Positions 1 through 8,895 of a stretch of 64,000 nt of DNA are shown in pieces. The notes under the pieces are model-generated. The model was not told the origin of the DNA. It did no database searches and worked only from the letters and a program-made list of their open reading frames with translations. Numbering within the stretch: the first letter of the stretch is position 1; each line of letters opens with the position of its first letter. A program made the translations under genes and the position numbers. The stretch comes from Mycobacterium sp. 1423905.2 (GTDB lineage: Bacteria; Actinomycetota; Actinomycetes; Mycobacteriales; Mycobacteriaceae): assembly GCF_001673155.1 (NCBI RefSeq), contig NZ_LZLE01000259.1, positions 1-64,000 on the forward strand, written 5' to 3'.

Positions 1-1
1 A

Positions 2-74
2 GGGGCCTTAGCTCAGTTGGTAGAGCACCGCCTTTGCAAGGCGGGTGTCAGGGGTTCGATTCCCCTAGGCTCCA
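2..74 (+). tRNA. alaT: tRNA-Ala (anticodon TGC)
   Basis: A complete cloverleaf can be folded by eye. The acceptor stem pairs 2-8 with 67-73 (one G-U pair), the anticodon stem pairs 28-32 with 40-44, the seven-base loop at 33-39 carries TGC at 35-37, and a GGTTCGATTCC T-arm follows. The discriminator base is A at 74 and CCA is not fully encoded. In M. tuberculosis an Ala-TGC tRNA lies just downstream of gyrA, which agrees with the near-origin gene order that follows. Confidence 0.97.
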
Positions 75-95
75 CAATTCTCCAGCCGATCGGTG

Positions 96-836
96 TCAGG
101 CCGCGAATCCGCCGTCGACGTTCCACGTGATGCCGGTGATGAAGCCCGCCTCTGCGCTCACCAGATAGGCCACGGCGCTGGCGATGTCCTCGGGGCGCCC
201 GTAATGACCGACCGCGGTGAGTTGCCGCATCGCATCGGCGAATTCGCCCACATCCGGATTGGCGTCGGTGGTCGTGGGCCCCGGCTGGACGACATTGACG
301 GTGATTCCGCGCGGTCCCAGCTCGCGGGCCAATCCGCGGGTCAAGCCGGCGAGCGCGGCTTTCGTCATGGCATAGACAGCGCTGCCCGGACGCGGAACGC
401 GGTCGGCGAAGATGCTGCCGATGGTGACTATCCGGCCATCGGCGCCCAGATGGGGAATTGCGCGCTGGATGGCCACGAACACGCCTCGGACATTGACCGC
501 CAACATCCGGTCGAATTCCGGTAGCGAAAACGATTCGGCGGCACCAGACGTGCTGAGGCCGGCGTTGTTGACCAGAATGTCCAAGCCGCCGAAGGCGGCG
601 ACCGCCGCATCGACCGCGTCGGTCACCTGCTGCGCCTCGGCGCTGTCGGCGCGGATGGCCACCGCCGTTCCGCCGTGGGCAGCCACGTGCGCGCTCAGCT
701 TGTCTGCCGAACCGGCCGAGGCGGCATAGGTGAACCCCACCTGGGCTCCGTCGGCGGCCAACCGGCGCACGATCGCCGCGCCGATCCCTCGCGACCCGCC
801 GGTTACCAGGGCACGCCGGCCCGTGAGTGCGTTCAT
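96..836 (-). CDS. SDR family oxidoreductase (FabG-like)
   Basis: A 246-residue classical short-chain dehydrogenase/reductase. Visible motifs are the N-terminal cofactor motif TGGSRGIG, the NNAG motif (LVNNAG), a catalytic Ser region (TIGSIF), the YAMTK catalytic Tyr/Lys motif, and a C-terminal ITWNVDGG stretch usual for FabG-type enzymes. The substrate cannot be told from sequence. The ATG at 836 overlaps the stop of the upstream NmrA-like gene by four bases, and a longer in-frame extension to 968 has no family similarity. It is the last gene of a four-gene minus-strand operon with the NmrA-like protein, the FMN reductase and the luciferase-like monooxygenase, so a shared redox or detoxification role is likely. 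This operon is absent at this place in M. tuberculosis. Confidence 0.9.
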   Translation of the reverse strand: MNALTGRRALVTGGSRGIGAAIVRRLAADGAQVGFTYAASAGSADKLSAHVAAHGGTAVAIRADSAEAQQVTDAVDAAVAAFGGLDILVNNAGLSTSGAAESFSLPEFDRMLAVNVRGVFVAIQRAIPHLGADGRIVTIGSIFADRVPRPGSAVYAMTKAALAGLTRGLARELGPRGITVNVVQPGPTTTDANPDVGEFADAMRQLTAVGHYGRPEDIASAVAYLVSAEAGFITGITWNVDGGFAA

Positions 837-1702
837 CCGCGATGCGCCTCCTGCGATCCGAAGGTCTGTTGCGCCCAGGCGGCGAAGGGCTGCCAAGAAA
901 TGTCGGGGTTGGCGGCGTGTAACGCTGCAACATCGACTTGATAGCCCGGGCCGTTGAGAAAGCTCCACATCGCATGCATGTCGGGACTGCCGATCGACTC
1001 GAGTGGGGTTTGTTGCAGTCGGACCGGTCTGCCCAGCACCGTGCTGAGCGCGGCGGTCATCTGCGCCGGGGTGGGGGCGTCGCTGGCCAATTCGATGCGT
1101 TGCCCACGGTATGGCGCCGGGTCGCTGAGCACCTTGGCGACGAAGGAACCGAGGTCTCGGCGAGCCAGTTGCTGCAACGGACGGTCGGGCGGCAGGGGCA
1201 GGTCGAGAATTCCGGCGTAGATGCGGTCGATGCCGCCGAGCGCGTTGTCGTAGAAGTAGGTGGGCGCCGCGATCGTATACGGCCCACCGCTCATGGCCAG
1301 CTCCGCCTCGATGATGGCCTTGCTCTCGAAATGGGGCACACCGCTGTGCTGATCTGCCCCGGCGACCGAACTGAACACCAGGTGTGGCACCTGCGCATCG
1401 GCCGCCGCCGCCACGATGGCACGGCCTTGAGCCACCTCTTCGTCGACCCCTGTCTCGAAGGGAGTGGTCACCGCGAAGACCCCTGCGACACCGCGCATTG
1501 CCGCTGCAAGCGCGGCGCGGTCGTCGAGAGTGCCGGCGACAGGCTCGACGCCGCGCTCCGCCAGGCGCCGAACCCTGGGCGCGTCGGGCCGGCGCACCAG
1601 CGCCCGCACTCGAGCTCTGCGGGCCAGTAGTTCGGCGGCCACGGCCCCACCCTGGCCACCGGTGGCGCCCAGGACGAGGAAGGGCAATTCAGTCTTCGAC
1701 AC
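833..1702 (-). CDS. NmrA/HSCARG-type NAD(P)-binding protein
   Basis: A 289-residue atypical SDR of the NmrA group. The N-terminus has a Rossmann motif (VLGATGGQGGAVA) right after the first beta strand, and the protein continues with the domain layout of NAD(P)-sensing proteins and quinone or azo-reductases (FETGVDEEVAQG, VFSSVAGAD). It lacks an obvious Tyr-x3-Lys catalytic pair, so it may sense NADPH or reduce quinones rather than act as a classical dehydrogenase. The GTG start at 1702 lies inside the end of the upstream FMN reductase gene (14-base overlap), and its stop overlaps the SDR start, so translation is probably coupled. Confidence 0.85.
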   Translation of the reverse strand: MSKTELPFLVLGATGGQGGAVAAELLARRARVRALVRRPDAPRVRRLAERGVEPVAGTLDDRAALAAAMRGVAGVFAVTTPFETGVDEEVAQGRAIVAAAADAQVPHLVFSSVAGADQHSGVPHFESKAIIEAELAMSGGPYTIAAPTYFYDNALGGIDRIYAGILDLPLPPDRPLQQLARRDLGSFVAKVLSDPAPYRGQRIELASDAPTPAQMTAALSTVLGRPVRLQQTPLESIGSPDMHAMWSFLNGPGYQVDVAALHAANPDISWQPFAAWAQQTFGSQEAHRG

Positions 1703-2324
1703 CCTCGCCTCCGTTTGACGGCTGCCAACCGGCGAGGAGGCGCTCCATGTCGGTCACCTGCTCGGCGAACGCGTCCCGACGGGCGCGGGGACCGCACGCT
1801 TGCAGCAGGCGGGCAAAGTCGCTCGCCGCTTTGTCGATCCGCTCGGAGAGACCGGAGGAGGCACCGAAGTCCTCAGTGGCGGCGTACACGCCGGTGGGTG
1901 AAACGACCGCATGCAGGTAGGAGAACATCGGCCGCAGCGCGTGTTCCAGCACCAGCGAATGCCGCTCGGTGCCCCCGGTGGCCGCGATCAGCACCGGCAT
2001 GTCCGAGAGCGTCTCCTCCGGCAGCACGTCGAAAAACGACTTGAACAGCCCGCTGTAGGAGGCGTTGAAGGCCGGGCTTACGGCGATCACCCCGTCGGCG
2101 CCGGCGACCGTCTCGAAGGCTGACTCGAGTTCGGGTGAGGCGAACCCCGCCAGCATTGCATCGATGATCGGGCGGCCCAGCGGTCGCAGTTCGATGGTCG
2201 ACGCGGTCATCGTGACGTTGCGGTCGGCCAACGCTGCGGCAACCGAGGCGGTGATCCGGTCGGCGAGTAGCCGGGTCGACGAAGGTTCGCGCAGCCCGCC
2301 ACTGATCACCGCCAACTTCGTCAT
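1689..2324 (-). CDS. NADPH-dependent FMN reductase (CE1759-like)
   Basis: A 211-residue flavodoxin-like FMN reductase. The protein opens with LAVISGGLREPSST, the phosphate-binding loop of the NADPH-dependent FMN reductase family, and has the flavin-binding SPAFNASYSGLFKSFFD segment around residues 80-100. Such proteins feed reduced FMN to two-component monooxygenases. That fits its place directly after a luciferase-like monooxygenase, whose stop overlaps this start by four bases. The pair is known as the CE1758/CE1759-type couple in actinobacteria. The likely role is to supply reduced flavin to that partner; the oxidised substrate is unknown. Confidence 0.88.
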   Translation of the reverse strand: MTKLAVISGGLREPSSTRLLADRITASVAAALADRNVTMTASTIELRPLGRPIIDAMLAGFASPELESAFETVAGADGVIAVSPAFNASYSGLFKSFFDVLPEETLSDMPVLIAATGGTERHSLVLEHALRPMFSYLHAVVSPTGVYAATEDFGASSGLSERIDKAASDFARLLQACGPRARRDAFAEQVTDMERLLAGWQPSNGGEGVED

Positions 2325-3436
2325 GGCCGTTGCTCCACGGCCGTACCGGCGGCCGCCGCCACCAGCGACGGGTGCGTGGGAGCGTCCGGCACGTGCTCTG
2401 GCCGACCGACGGCGAATTCCTTGCGCAGCACCGGAATCACGTGTTCCCCGAGCAGGTCGAGCTGCTCGAGCACCACCTTCAGCGGCAGGCCGGCGTGGTC
2501 GATGAGGAACAACTGACGCTGATAGTCGCCGGCGTAGTCGCGGAAGCCCAGCGTCCGGTCGATCACCTGCTGGGGCGAACCGACGGTCAGCGGAGTTTGA
2601 GCGGTGAACTCCTCCAGGCTCGGGCCATGCCCGTACACCGGAGCGTTGTCGAAATAGGGCCGAAACTCCGCGATGGCGTCCTGGCTGTTGGGCCGCATGA
2701 AGACCTGCCCGCCGAGGCCGACGATGGCCTCATCGGCGCTGCCGTGCCCGTAATGCTCAAAGCGCTGCCGATACAGCTGCACCATCCGTTTGGTGTGGAA
2801 CGGCGGCCAGAAGATGTGGTTGGCGAAGAAGCCGTCGCCGTAATAGGCCGCCAATTCGGCGACCTCGGGAGTTCGGATCGAACCGTGCCAGACGAACGGG
2901 GGCACCCCGTCCAACGGTTGCGGTGCCAGGGTGAAACCCTGCAGCGGTGTGCGGTATTTCCCGTCCCAGTCGACGACCTCTTCACGCCACAGTCGGCGCA
3001 GCAGCCCGTAATGCTCCACGGTCAACGGGATCGCCGCGCGGATGTCCTGACCGAACCATGGGTAGACCGGTCCGGTGTTCCCGCGGCCCAGCATCACGTC
3101 GACCCGGCCGCCAGCCAGGTGCTGTAGGACGCTGAAGTCCTCGGCGATCTTCACCGGATCGTTGGTGGTGATCAACGTGGTGGAGGTGGAAAGGATGATC
3201 CGCTCGGTCTGCGCCGCGATGAAGCCCAGCAGGGTGGTCGGCGAGGACGGCACAAACGGCGGGTTGTGGTGCTCGCCGGTGGCGAACACGTCGAGACCGA
3301 CCTCTTCGGCCTTCTTGGCGATCTGCACGGTGGCGCGGATGCGCTCGGCTTCGGTGGGTGTGTGTCCCGTCGTCGGGTCCTTGGTGACGTCGCCGACTGT
3401 GAAGATGCCGAATTGCATTCCTGCCATCGACTCCAT
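2321..3436 (-). CDS. LLM-class flavin-dependent monooxygenase (CE1758-like)
   Basis: A bacterial luciferase-like TIM-barrel monooxygenase of about 365-371 residues. Family signatures are MQFGIFTVGDVT at the N-terminus, FATGEHHNPPFVPSSP, the STTLITTNDPVKIAEDFSVLQHLAGGRVDVMLGRGN block, and a conserved C-terminal segment before RKEF. The start is uncertain: three in-frame ATGs occur at 3436, 3427 and 3418. Homologues as I know them begin at MQFG (3418), while a GAGG lies best spaced for 3427. It is the first gene of the operon with an FMN reductase, an NmrA-like protein and an SDR, and is divergent from the DUF5996 gene. Confidence 0.88.
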   Translation of the reverse strand: MESMAGMQFGIFTVGDVTKDPTTGHTPTEAERIRATVQIAKKAEEVGLDVFATGEHHNPPFVPSSPTTLLGFIAAQTERIILSTSTTLITTNDPVKIAEDFSVLQHLAGGRVDVMLGRGNTGPVYPWFGQDIRAAIPLTVEHYGLLRRLWREEVVDWDGKYRTPLQGFTLAPQPLDGVPPFVWHGSIRTPEVAELAAYYGDGFFANHIFWPPFHTKRMVQLYRQRFEHYGHGSADEAIVGLGGQVFMRPNSQDAIAEFRPYFDNAPVYGHGPSLEEFTAQTPLTVGSPQQVIDRTLGFRDYAGDYQRQLFLIDHAGLPLKVVLEQLDLLGEHVIPVLRKEFAVGRPEHVPDAPTHPSLVAAAAGTAVEQRP

Positions 3437-3584
3437 ACCTCATGACGCGCTGCGCTCCACGAGGGCCGCTGCACGGCTGGGGGTGCGCGTGAGAAGACCT
3501 TACGCCTCGCCGCCAGGACGTGTAAGTACTTGAGGAAACAACCGTTCGTATGCCTGCGACACCGAACCCGGAGGTGGTCAACCA

Positions 3585-4526
3585 ATGGCGCAAGACGGCA
3601 ACACCTGGCCCAGGCTGCGTGTCGACGACTGGACTCCGACGCGGGAAACGCTGCACATGTGGATGCAGATCGTCGGCAAGTTACGACTCGTTCATTCGCC
3701 TCTTATCAACCACTGGTGGCAGGTCACCTTCTACGTGACGCCCCGGGGACTGACGACGTCAACGATCCCGTACGCGTCCGAAGCGTTCGACATCGAATTC
3801 GACTTCGTCGAGCACCAATTGCTGATTCGGAGCAGCACTGGTGCAGTGCGCGCCGTGGCGTTGCGACCACAATCCGTCGCCGAGTTCTACGCGCAGACTA
3901 TGCGGACACTGGACGAACTGGGGTTTCCGACGCGCATCCAGCCGCACCCCAACGAAGTTGATCCTGCCGTGCCGTTCGACCAGGACGACCAGCACGCCTC
4001 GTACGACGGTGCTGCCGCGAACCTGTTCTGGCGCCAGTTGCTTCAAGCCAACCGTGTAATGGGCCAGTTCCGGTCCCGGTTCGTCGGGAAGGTGAGCCCG
4101 GTGCATTTCTTCTGGGGTGCAATGGATCTCGCGTGCACGCGGTTCTCTGGCCGCAGAGCACCGCGTCATCCCGGCGGAGCACCGAATTGCGGGGATTGGG
4201 TGATGGTCGAGGGCTACTCACACGAATTGAGCAGCTGTGGCTTCTGGCCGGGCGGGGGTGATGAGGGCGCGTTCTACGCCTACGCATACCCGGAACCGGA
4301 CGGGTTCGCCGACTACCAGGTCAGCCCCGCAGAAGGTCAATACCGCAGCGATATCGGTGAATACGTCCTGCCCTACGCGGTGGTGCGACAGGCCGCTGAC
4401 CCCGACCGGACGCTGCTGGGCTTCTTGCAGGACACCTATGAAGCCGCGGCCGTCACCGCGAATTGGGACCGCGCCACGCTCGAGGACGACCCGGACCGCT
4501 GGAGCGCCTACCAAGTGCGCCCATGA
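3585..4526 (+). CDS. DUF5996-type protein
   Basis: A 313-residue cytosolic protein without a signal peptide or membrane segment. It begins with WPRLRVDDWTPTRETLHMWMQIVGKLRL and has HSPLINHWWQVTFYVTPRGLTTSTIPY, features I associate with the DUF5996 family, whose function is unknown. Trp, His and Asp residues are concentrated in short conserved blocks (VHFFWGAMDLACTRFSGRRAP, EGYSHE), which suggests an enzyme. The ATG at 3585 follows a GAGGTGG about nine bases upstream. Its stop overlaps the start of the MFS gene by four bases, so the two are probably co-transcribed and may act together, but no substrate is suggested. Confidence 0.78.
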   Translation: MAQDGNTWPRLRVDDWTPTRETLHMWMQIVGKLRLVHSPLINHWWQVTFYVTPRGLTTSTIPYASEAFDIEFDFVEHQLLIRSSTGAVRAVALRPQSVAEFYAQTMRTLDELGFPTRIQPHPNEVDPAVPFDQDDQHASYDGAAANLFWRQLLQANRVMGQFRSRFVGKVSPVHFFWGAMDLACTRFSGRRAPRHPGGAPNCGDWVMVEGYSHELSSCGFWPGGGDEGAFYAYAYPEPDGFADYQVSPAEGQYRSDIGEYVLPYAVVRQAADPDRTLLGFLQDTYEAAAVTANWDRATLEDDPDRWSAYQVRP

Positions 4527-6013
4527 CCGCCGGAAGCGAATTTGTTGCGCCGCAACGGGTTCCATTGTCCTCGACCGGCGCCCGGTGGCTGATCGCGGCG
4601 GCTGTTCTGGGATCCGGCATCGCGTTCCTGGATGCCACCGTGGTCAACGTCGCGCTTCCGGCCATCGGGCGCGAGTTGGGTGCCGGATTGACCGGACAGC
4701 AGTGGGTTCTCGACGGTTACATGCTGTCGCTGAGTGCCCTGCTGCTGTCCGGCGGCGCGGCCGGTGACCGTTATGGCCGGCGCCGCGTCTTCGTCAGTGG
4801 CCTGGTCATCTTCACCGCGGCGTCCCTCGCCTGTGGGTATTCGCCGTCGGTGGGGTGGTTGATCGGCGCGCGTTTGGTGCAGGGCGTCGGGGCGGCTGCC
4901 TTGGTGCCCGGCAGCCTGGCCTTGATTGACGTCGGCATCCGAGACCAAGACCGCGCCCGTGCGGTGGGCATCTGGGCCGGCATGTCCGGGGTGACTTCTG
5001 CGCTGGGGCCGCTACTCGGCGGGTATCTGGTCGACGCCGCGTCGTGGCGGTGGATCTTCTTCTTGAACATCCCGCTGGCCGCCGCCGCGGTATGGATCAC
5101 GTTCCGCCACGTGCCTGAGTCGCGCGCCACCACCGTGCCCAAGCGCGCCGACCTCCTTGGCGCGGGGGCGGTCATGCTCGGACTCGGCGGCGTGATCTAC
5201 GCGCTGATCGAAGCCCCTGCTCGGGGCTGGACGCCGATCACCCTAACGGCGGCCGTGGTCGGCGCCGCGGCGCTGGTGGGTTTTGTGCTGATCGAATCGC
5301 GCGCCGCCGCACCGCTGCTGCCCCTCCGCTTGTTCCGGTTGCGCCAATTCACCGGCGCCAATCTGACCACGCTGGCCGTCTACGCCGCACTCGGCGGGGC
5401 GCTCTTCCTGCTGGCGCTGCAGCTGCAGCAAACCCTGCACTATCCGGCGTTGGCCGCCGGCCTGGCAACGCTGCCCATCACCATCATCATGCTGATCGGC
5501 TCGCCGTGGGCCGGCGCACTCACCGAGCGCACGGGTCCTCGGCTGCCCATGGCGGTCGGCCCGCTGATCGCCGCGGCCGGGCTGGCTCTGATGGCCCGCA
5601 TCATCCCGGGAGCGTCCTACCTCAACGCCGTGCTGCCGGCGATCGTCGTCTTCGGTCTAGGGCTGGCGATCACCGTTGCGCCGCTCACCGCGGCGGTACT
5701 GGCCACCGTTTCCGAAGACCTCGCGGGCACCGCGTCGGGCGTCAACAACGCCGTCGCGCGCCTAGCCGGACTACTCGCCGTCGCGGTGCTGCCAGTCGCC
5801 GCCGGCATCCATGCCGGCATCGGTCAGCCTCTTGGTCACGGCTTCGTCGTCGCAATGCTCATTGCGGCAGCCGTCTGCGCAAGCGGGGGCATCGTCGCAG
5901 CCGTCACCATCCGCAGCGGCGTCGACGTCACCCGGCAGGTGCTCCCGAGCGTCGACCACTCCTGTCAAGACCCCTGCACCCGACATGCCGCAGACGGGCA
6001 ACAGGCTGCTTGA
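4523..6013 (+). CDS. MFS transporter, DHA2 (EmrB/QacA) family
   Basis: A 496-residue proton-driven efflux transporter of the 14-helix DHA2 family. The motifs are [18 protein letters not shown] in helix 1, [14 protein letters not shown] (motif A) after helix 2, and a drug-antiporter motif C-like stretch ([15 protein letters not shown]) in helix 5. Long hydrophobic segments continue to about residue 470, followed by a hydrophilic tail. The ATG at 4523 overlaps the upstream stop, and the in-frame region before it encodes no transporter sequence. Homologues export drugs or metabolites; the substrate cannot be inferred. It converges on cwsA with only two bases between the stops. Confidence 0.92.
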   Translation: MTAGSEFVAPQRVPLSSTGARWLIAAAVLGSGIAFLDATVVNVALPAIGRELGAGLTGQQWVLDGYMLSLSALLLSGGAAGDRYGRRRVFVSGLVIFTAASLACGYSPSVGWLIGARLVQGVGAAALVPGSLALIDVGIRDQDRARAVGIWAGMSGVTSALGPLLGGYLVDAASWRWIFFLNIPLAAAAVWITFRHVPESRATTVPKRADLLGAGAVMLGLGGVIYALIEAPARGWTPITLTAAVVGAAALVGFVLIESRAAAPLLPLRLFRLRQFTGANLTTLAVYAALGGALFLLALQLQQTLHYPALAAGLATLPITIIMLIGSPWAGALTERTGPRLPMAVGPLIAAAGLALMARIIPGASYLNAVLPAIVVFGLGLAITVAPLTAAVLATVSEDLAGTASGVNNAVARLAGLLAVAVLPVAAGIHAGIGQPLGHGFVVAMLIAAAVCASGGIVAAVTIRSGVDVTRQVLPSVDHSCQDPCTRHAADGQQAA

Positions 6014-6015
6014 CC

Positions 6016-6441
6016 TCAGGGCCGCGGCTGCGGGTCCACGCTGGGCGGGCGCGGCGACGGCTCCGGCTGCGACGAACGTCGCACGATGCTGAAAGTGACC
6101 GCACCACCGGCCAACACCGCCACGGCCGCGCCCGCGATCAGCCAGGGCCGCTTGCTGCGACCCTGCTTGCGGCGGGCGTCCTGCAGCGCCTGGGGCAGAT
6201 TGGCGACCACTTCTTGGGCCGCGGCCAATTCCTGGGCGAGCGTGTCTTGAGCGGCCGAAAGTTCGCGGGCCAGCCGCCCCTCCTGGTAGCGCTGGCGCAG
6301 CTGAGATGCGGTCGACTGCGCGGAGCGCACACCGAGGCCGACCACACCTCGGGTGACATCCACGGGTCCCACCGCCGAATACGTCAGACCGCGAGTCAGC
6401 CGCTCCCTGGGAGTCAGCCGCGTTTCCGCCTTTGCGCTCAT
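6016..6441 (-). CDS. cwsA: Cell wall synthesis protein CwsA
   Basis: A 141-residue protein closely resembling M. tuberculosis CwsA (Rv0008c), which interacts with CrgA and Wag31 and helps maintain rod shape and polar cell wall synthesis. The N-terminus ([26 protein letters not shown]) and a long Ala/Gln/Glu-rich coiled-coil-like helix around residues 50-90 are conserved. A single transmembrane segment lies near residues 100-120 ([21 protein letters not shown]), followed by a Pro-rich tail ending in PQPRP. The ATG at 6441 has an AAAGGCGG ribosome binding site and agrees with the M. tuberculosis start. It sits near ppiA and crgA in the division gene neighbourhood. Confidence 0.93.
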   Translation of the reverse strand: MSAKAETRLTPRERLTRGLTYSAVGPVDVTRGVVGLGVRSAQSTASQLRQRYQEGRLARELSAAQDTLAQELAAAQEVVANLPQALQDARRKQGRSKRPWLIAGAAVAVLAGGAVTFSIVRRSSQPEPSPRPPSVDPQPRP

Positions 6442-6576
6442 CTGCCGCCTTTCTGCCGTGTTGGCCCGAGGGTGGTTCAGTATCCAACACATTGCCACCA
6501 TCGTTCCCCGACGGGCCCATTGGGCGCACGCAGCAGGGTTCGGGTCGGCACCGGGTGCGGCCGCGGTCTGCGCGTG

Positions 6577-7125
6577 ATGGCAGACTGTGATCCCGTGACT
6601 AACAGCCCCATTCAGACCGCCACCGCCACGCTGCACACCAACCGCGGAGACATCAAGGTTGCCCTGTTCGGCAACCACGCGCCCAAGACTGTTGCGAACT
6701 TCGTCGGTCTGGCGCAGGGCACCAAGGAGTACTCGACGCAGAACGCATCGGGTGGCCCGTCGGGCCCGTTCTACGACGGCGCGGTCTTTCACCGGGTGAT
6801 CCGGGGCTTCATGATCCAGGGCGGCGACCCGACCGGCACCGGTCGCGGCGGGCCCGGCTACAAGTTCGCCGACGAGTTCCACCCTGAGTTGCAGTTCGAC
6901 CGGCCGTACCTGCTTGCGATGGCCAACGCCGGCCCGGGCACCAACGGCTCGCAGTTCTTCATCACCGTGGGCCCGACGCCGCACCTGAACCGGCGGCACA
7001 CGATCTTCGGTGAGGTCATCGACCCGGAGTCGCAGCGGGTCGTCGAAACGATCTCCTCGACGGCCACCGACGGCAACGACCGGCCCACCGAGCCCGTCGT
7101 CATCGAGTCGATCACCATCTCCTGA
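6577..7125 (+). CDS. ppiA: Peptidyl-prolyl cis-trans isomerase A (cyclophilin)
   Basis: A 182-residue cyclophilin, near-identical in layout to M. tuberculosis PpiA (Rv0009). It catalyses cis-trans isomerisation of peptidyl-prolyl bonds during protein folding. Catalytic and binding residues are visible in [14 protein letters not shown] (Arg and Gln of the active site), [16 protein letters not shown] and [13 protein letters not shown]. There is no signal peptide, so it is cytosolic. The ATG at 6577 gives [10 protein letters not shown], matching the known start; much longer in-frame extensions upstream run antisense to cwsA and are not coding. Confidence 0.97.
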   Translation: MADCDPVTNSPIQTATATLHTNRGDIKVALFGNHAPKTVANFVGLAQGTKEYSTQNASGGPSGPFYDGAVFHRVIRGFMIQGGDPTGTGRGGPGYKFADEFHPELQFDRPYLLAMANAGPGTNGSQFFITVGPTPHLNRRHTIFGEVIDPESQRVVETISSTATDGNDRPTEPVVIESITIS

Positions 7126-7140
7126 CGCCGCAGGCCTTGT

Positions 7141-7554
7141 TCAGCCGGCGTAGCCGGCGGCGGTGAGGGCGTCCAGCACCTCGAGCGGGTCGGTGCCGAG
7201 GTCCCACCGCGACAGAATCAGCAGGCTGCCGCCGACGGTTTCGATCTCCAGTAGCCGGACCCGGCGCCCATGGCGGCGGAACTCGGTGATCCGAATGATC
7301 TTGATGTCGGGCCGTCGTAATAACTGCGTTCGGAACCAGCCTCGCACCGCCAGACCGTCGTCGGTGATTGCCAGCTTCGGCCGTGCACGCCACGAAGCGC
7401 CCGCAAACAACAGCAACCCCAGCGCGGCAACCCCCACCATGACGTGCCCCGGTCGGTCTGTGACCAGAGTCACATCAGCGATAGCCATAGCGAGCCCGCC
7501 AACGGCGCAACCAGCGATTCCCGTCGCCGGAGGCGCCCACTGAGTTTGCTGCAC
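7141..7554 (-). CDS. Small membrane protein with PH domain (Rv0010c-like)
   Basis: A 137-residue protein like Rv0010c. Two hydrophobic segments near residues 10-28 and 37-53 form an N-terminal membrane hairpin, followed by a bacterial PH-like domain (LAITDDGLAVRGWFRTQLLRRPDIKIIRITEFRR and LLILSRWDLGTDPLEVLDALTAAGY). The function of this family is unknown; its constant place next to crgA suggests an envelope role. The GTG at 7554 gives VQQTQWAPP, agreeing with the M. tuberculosis N-terminus. A second GTG at 7578 would add eight residues and cannot be excluded. Confidence 0.85.
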   Translation of the reverse strand: MQQTQWAPPATGIAGCAVGGLAMAIADVTLVTDRPGHVMVGVAALGLLLFAGASWRARPKLAITDDGLAVRGWFRTQLLRRPDIKIIRITEFRRHGRRVRLLEIETVGGSLLILSRWDLGTDPLEVLDALTAAGYAG

Positions 7555-7589
7555 GGGGTATTTAGACCTTCCCACCACGGCGGATACAG

Positions 7590-7598
7590 TTATCCACA
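7590..7598 (+). promoter_or_regulatory. Consensus DnaA box
   Basis: TTATCCACA, a perfect match to the classical DnaA box, lies in the 155-bp gap between the Rv0010c-like gene and crgA. The gene neighbourhood is within roughly 15-25 kb of the expected origin. Only one such box is seen here, so it is not the origin itself; it may titrate DnaA or be chance. Confidence 0.4.
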
Positions 7599-7709
7599 GA
7601 CGCTATCAACAGTGGGGATGAATCACACGCGTGTGATTGGGTCACCGGAAGGTTGCTAGCTGGTGAACGAATCCCGCACAAGATGAATTCATTACGGCTG
7701 CGTCAATGC

Positions 7710-7991
7710 TCAGTGCCACCGCATCGTGAGCAACAAGCCGGTGATCATGAAAGCGAACGCGATCGCATAGTTCCACGGGCCCAGCTGAGCCATCCAGTTG
7801 AGCGCCGCGGGTGCCTGGCTGCCGACGGCGGCTAGCTGGAAAACCATCAGCCAGACCAGCCCGATCAGCATCAGGCCGATGAACAGGCAGACGAACCACA
7901 CACTCGACGGCCCGACCTTGACCTTCACCGGCGTGCGGCTGACCGCGCTGACCGTGAAGTCGTTCTTCTTGCGGACCTTGGACTTGGGCAT
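7710..7991 (-). CDS. crgA: Cell division protein CrgA
   Basis: A 93-residue division protein of the CrgA/WhiP family (Rv0011c). It has a basic N-terminus ([12 protein letters not shown]) and two transmembrane helices at about residues 31-53 and 70-88, ending in TMRWH. In mycobacteria CrgA is a membrane scaffold that recruits FtsZ, FtsQ, FtsI, PbpA and CwsA to the septum. The ATG at 7991 is preceded by a GAGGTAG ribosome binding site. Its partners cwsA and pbpA are encoded within 7 kb on the same strand. Confidence 0.96.
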   Translation of the reverse strand: MPKSKVRKKNDFTVSAVSRTPVKVKVGPSSVWFVCLFIGLMLIGLVWLMVFQLAAVGSQAPAALNWMAQLGPWNYAIAFAFMITGLLLTMRWH

Positions 7992-8112
7992 TTGCTACCT
8001 CGAGATACCTCAACGGAAGAGCGGGACGGGTGCAACGATTACGGTTGCACCACAGCAGAGCTTGGCTATGAGACTAGCCCACCTGCCACCGTGACCAGGA
8101 AATGGAGACGCC

Positions 8113-8856
8113 ATGGCCGCACCGCGCCGTTCGCCGTGGCGCTTCGGTGTGCCCTTGGTGTGCCTGCTGGCCGGGGTCCTGCTTGGCGCGACGCATGGGG
8201 TATCCGGCGGCGCGGAGATCCGCCGCAGCGACGCGCCGCGGCTGGTCGACCTGGTCCGCGAGGCGCAGTCGTCGGTGAGTCGGCTGGACACCCGACGGGA
8301 AGCGCTGACCAATCGGCTCGACGCCGTTCACGGCCGCTCCACCGATGCAGCGTTGGCGGCGATGCTCAGGCGAACCGCCGAGCTGGCCGCCGAGGCGGAC
8401 ATGAATCCGGTGCACGGCCCGGGGCTGGTGGTGACGCTCAACGACGCGCAGCGCGACGCCAACGGCCGCTTCCCCCGTGACGCCTCCCCCGACGACCTGG
8501 TCGTGCATCAGCAGGACATCGACGCCGTCCTCAACGCGCTGTGGAGCGCGGGCGCCGAGGCGATCCAGATGCAGGACCAGCGCATCATCGCGAACTCGGT
8601 AGTCCGCTGCGTCGGTAACACGCTGCTGCTTAACGGCCGCACCTATAGCCCGCCCTACACCATCACCGCGATCGGCAATGCCGCCGCCATGCAGGCGGCG
8701 CTGGGCGCTGCTCCCCTGGTCACTCTGTACAAGCAGTACGTGATCCGGTTCGGTCTGGGGTATCACGAGGACGTGAAAACCGACGTGCAGGTCGCCGGGC
8801 ACTCCGAGCCGATCCGGATGCACTTCGCGCAGCCGCTGGGCCCGATCGGCTACTGA
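8113..8856 (+). CDS. DUF881 family membrane-anchored protein (Rv0012-like)
   Basis: A 247-residue protein with an N-terminal membrane anchor (about residues 10-30, PWRFGVPLVCLLAGVLLGATHG), a short coiled coil around residues 45-75, and an extracytoplasmic DUF881 domain containing VHGPGLVVTLNDAQ, HQQDIDAVLNALWSAGAEAIQMQDQRI and the conserved TYSPPYTITAIG segment. DUF881 proteins resemble YlxW/YlxX of division clusters in firmicutes; no reaction is known. GGAGACGCC precedes the ATG. It lies between crgA and trpG as in M. tuberculosis. Confidence 0.92.
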   Translation: MAAPRRSPWRFGVPLVCLLAGVLLGATHGVSGGAEIRRSDAPRLVDLVREAQSSVSRLDTRREALTNRLDAVHGRSTDAALAAMLRRTAELAAEADMNPVHGPGLVVTLNDAQRDANGRFPRDASPDDLVVHQQDIDAVLNALWSAGAEAIQMQDQRIIANSVVRCVGNTLLLNGRTYSPPYTITAIGNAAAMQAALGAAPLVTLYKQYVIRFGLGYHEDVKTDVQVAGHSEPIRMHFAQPLGPIGY

Positions 8857-8883
8857 GCTCGGCACGGCGGCGCGGCTGGACGG

Positions 8884-8889
8884 TACCCT
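8884..8889 (+). promoter_or_regulatory. -10 element of a leaderless trpG promoter
   Basis: TACCCT matches the mycobacterial TANNNT -10 element and ends six bases before the GTG start at 8896. That spacing places transcription initiation at the start codon, and no Shine-Dalgarno sequence is present, so trpG mRNA is probably leaderless. This supports the chosen GTG. Confidence 0.55.
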
Positions 8890-8895
8890 GTCACG

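Noticed and set aside
5506-6576. A long in-frame upstream extension of ppiA.
   Set aside because: It runs through the MFS gene in another frame and antisense to cwsA; cyclophilin similarity starts only at 6577.
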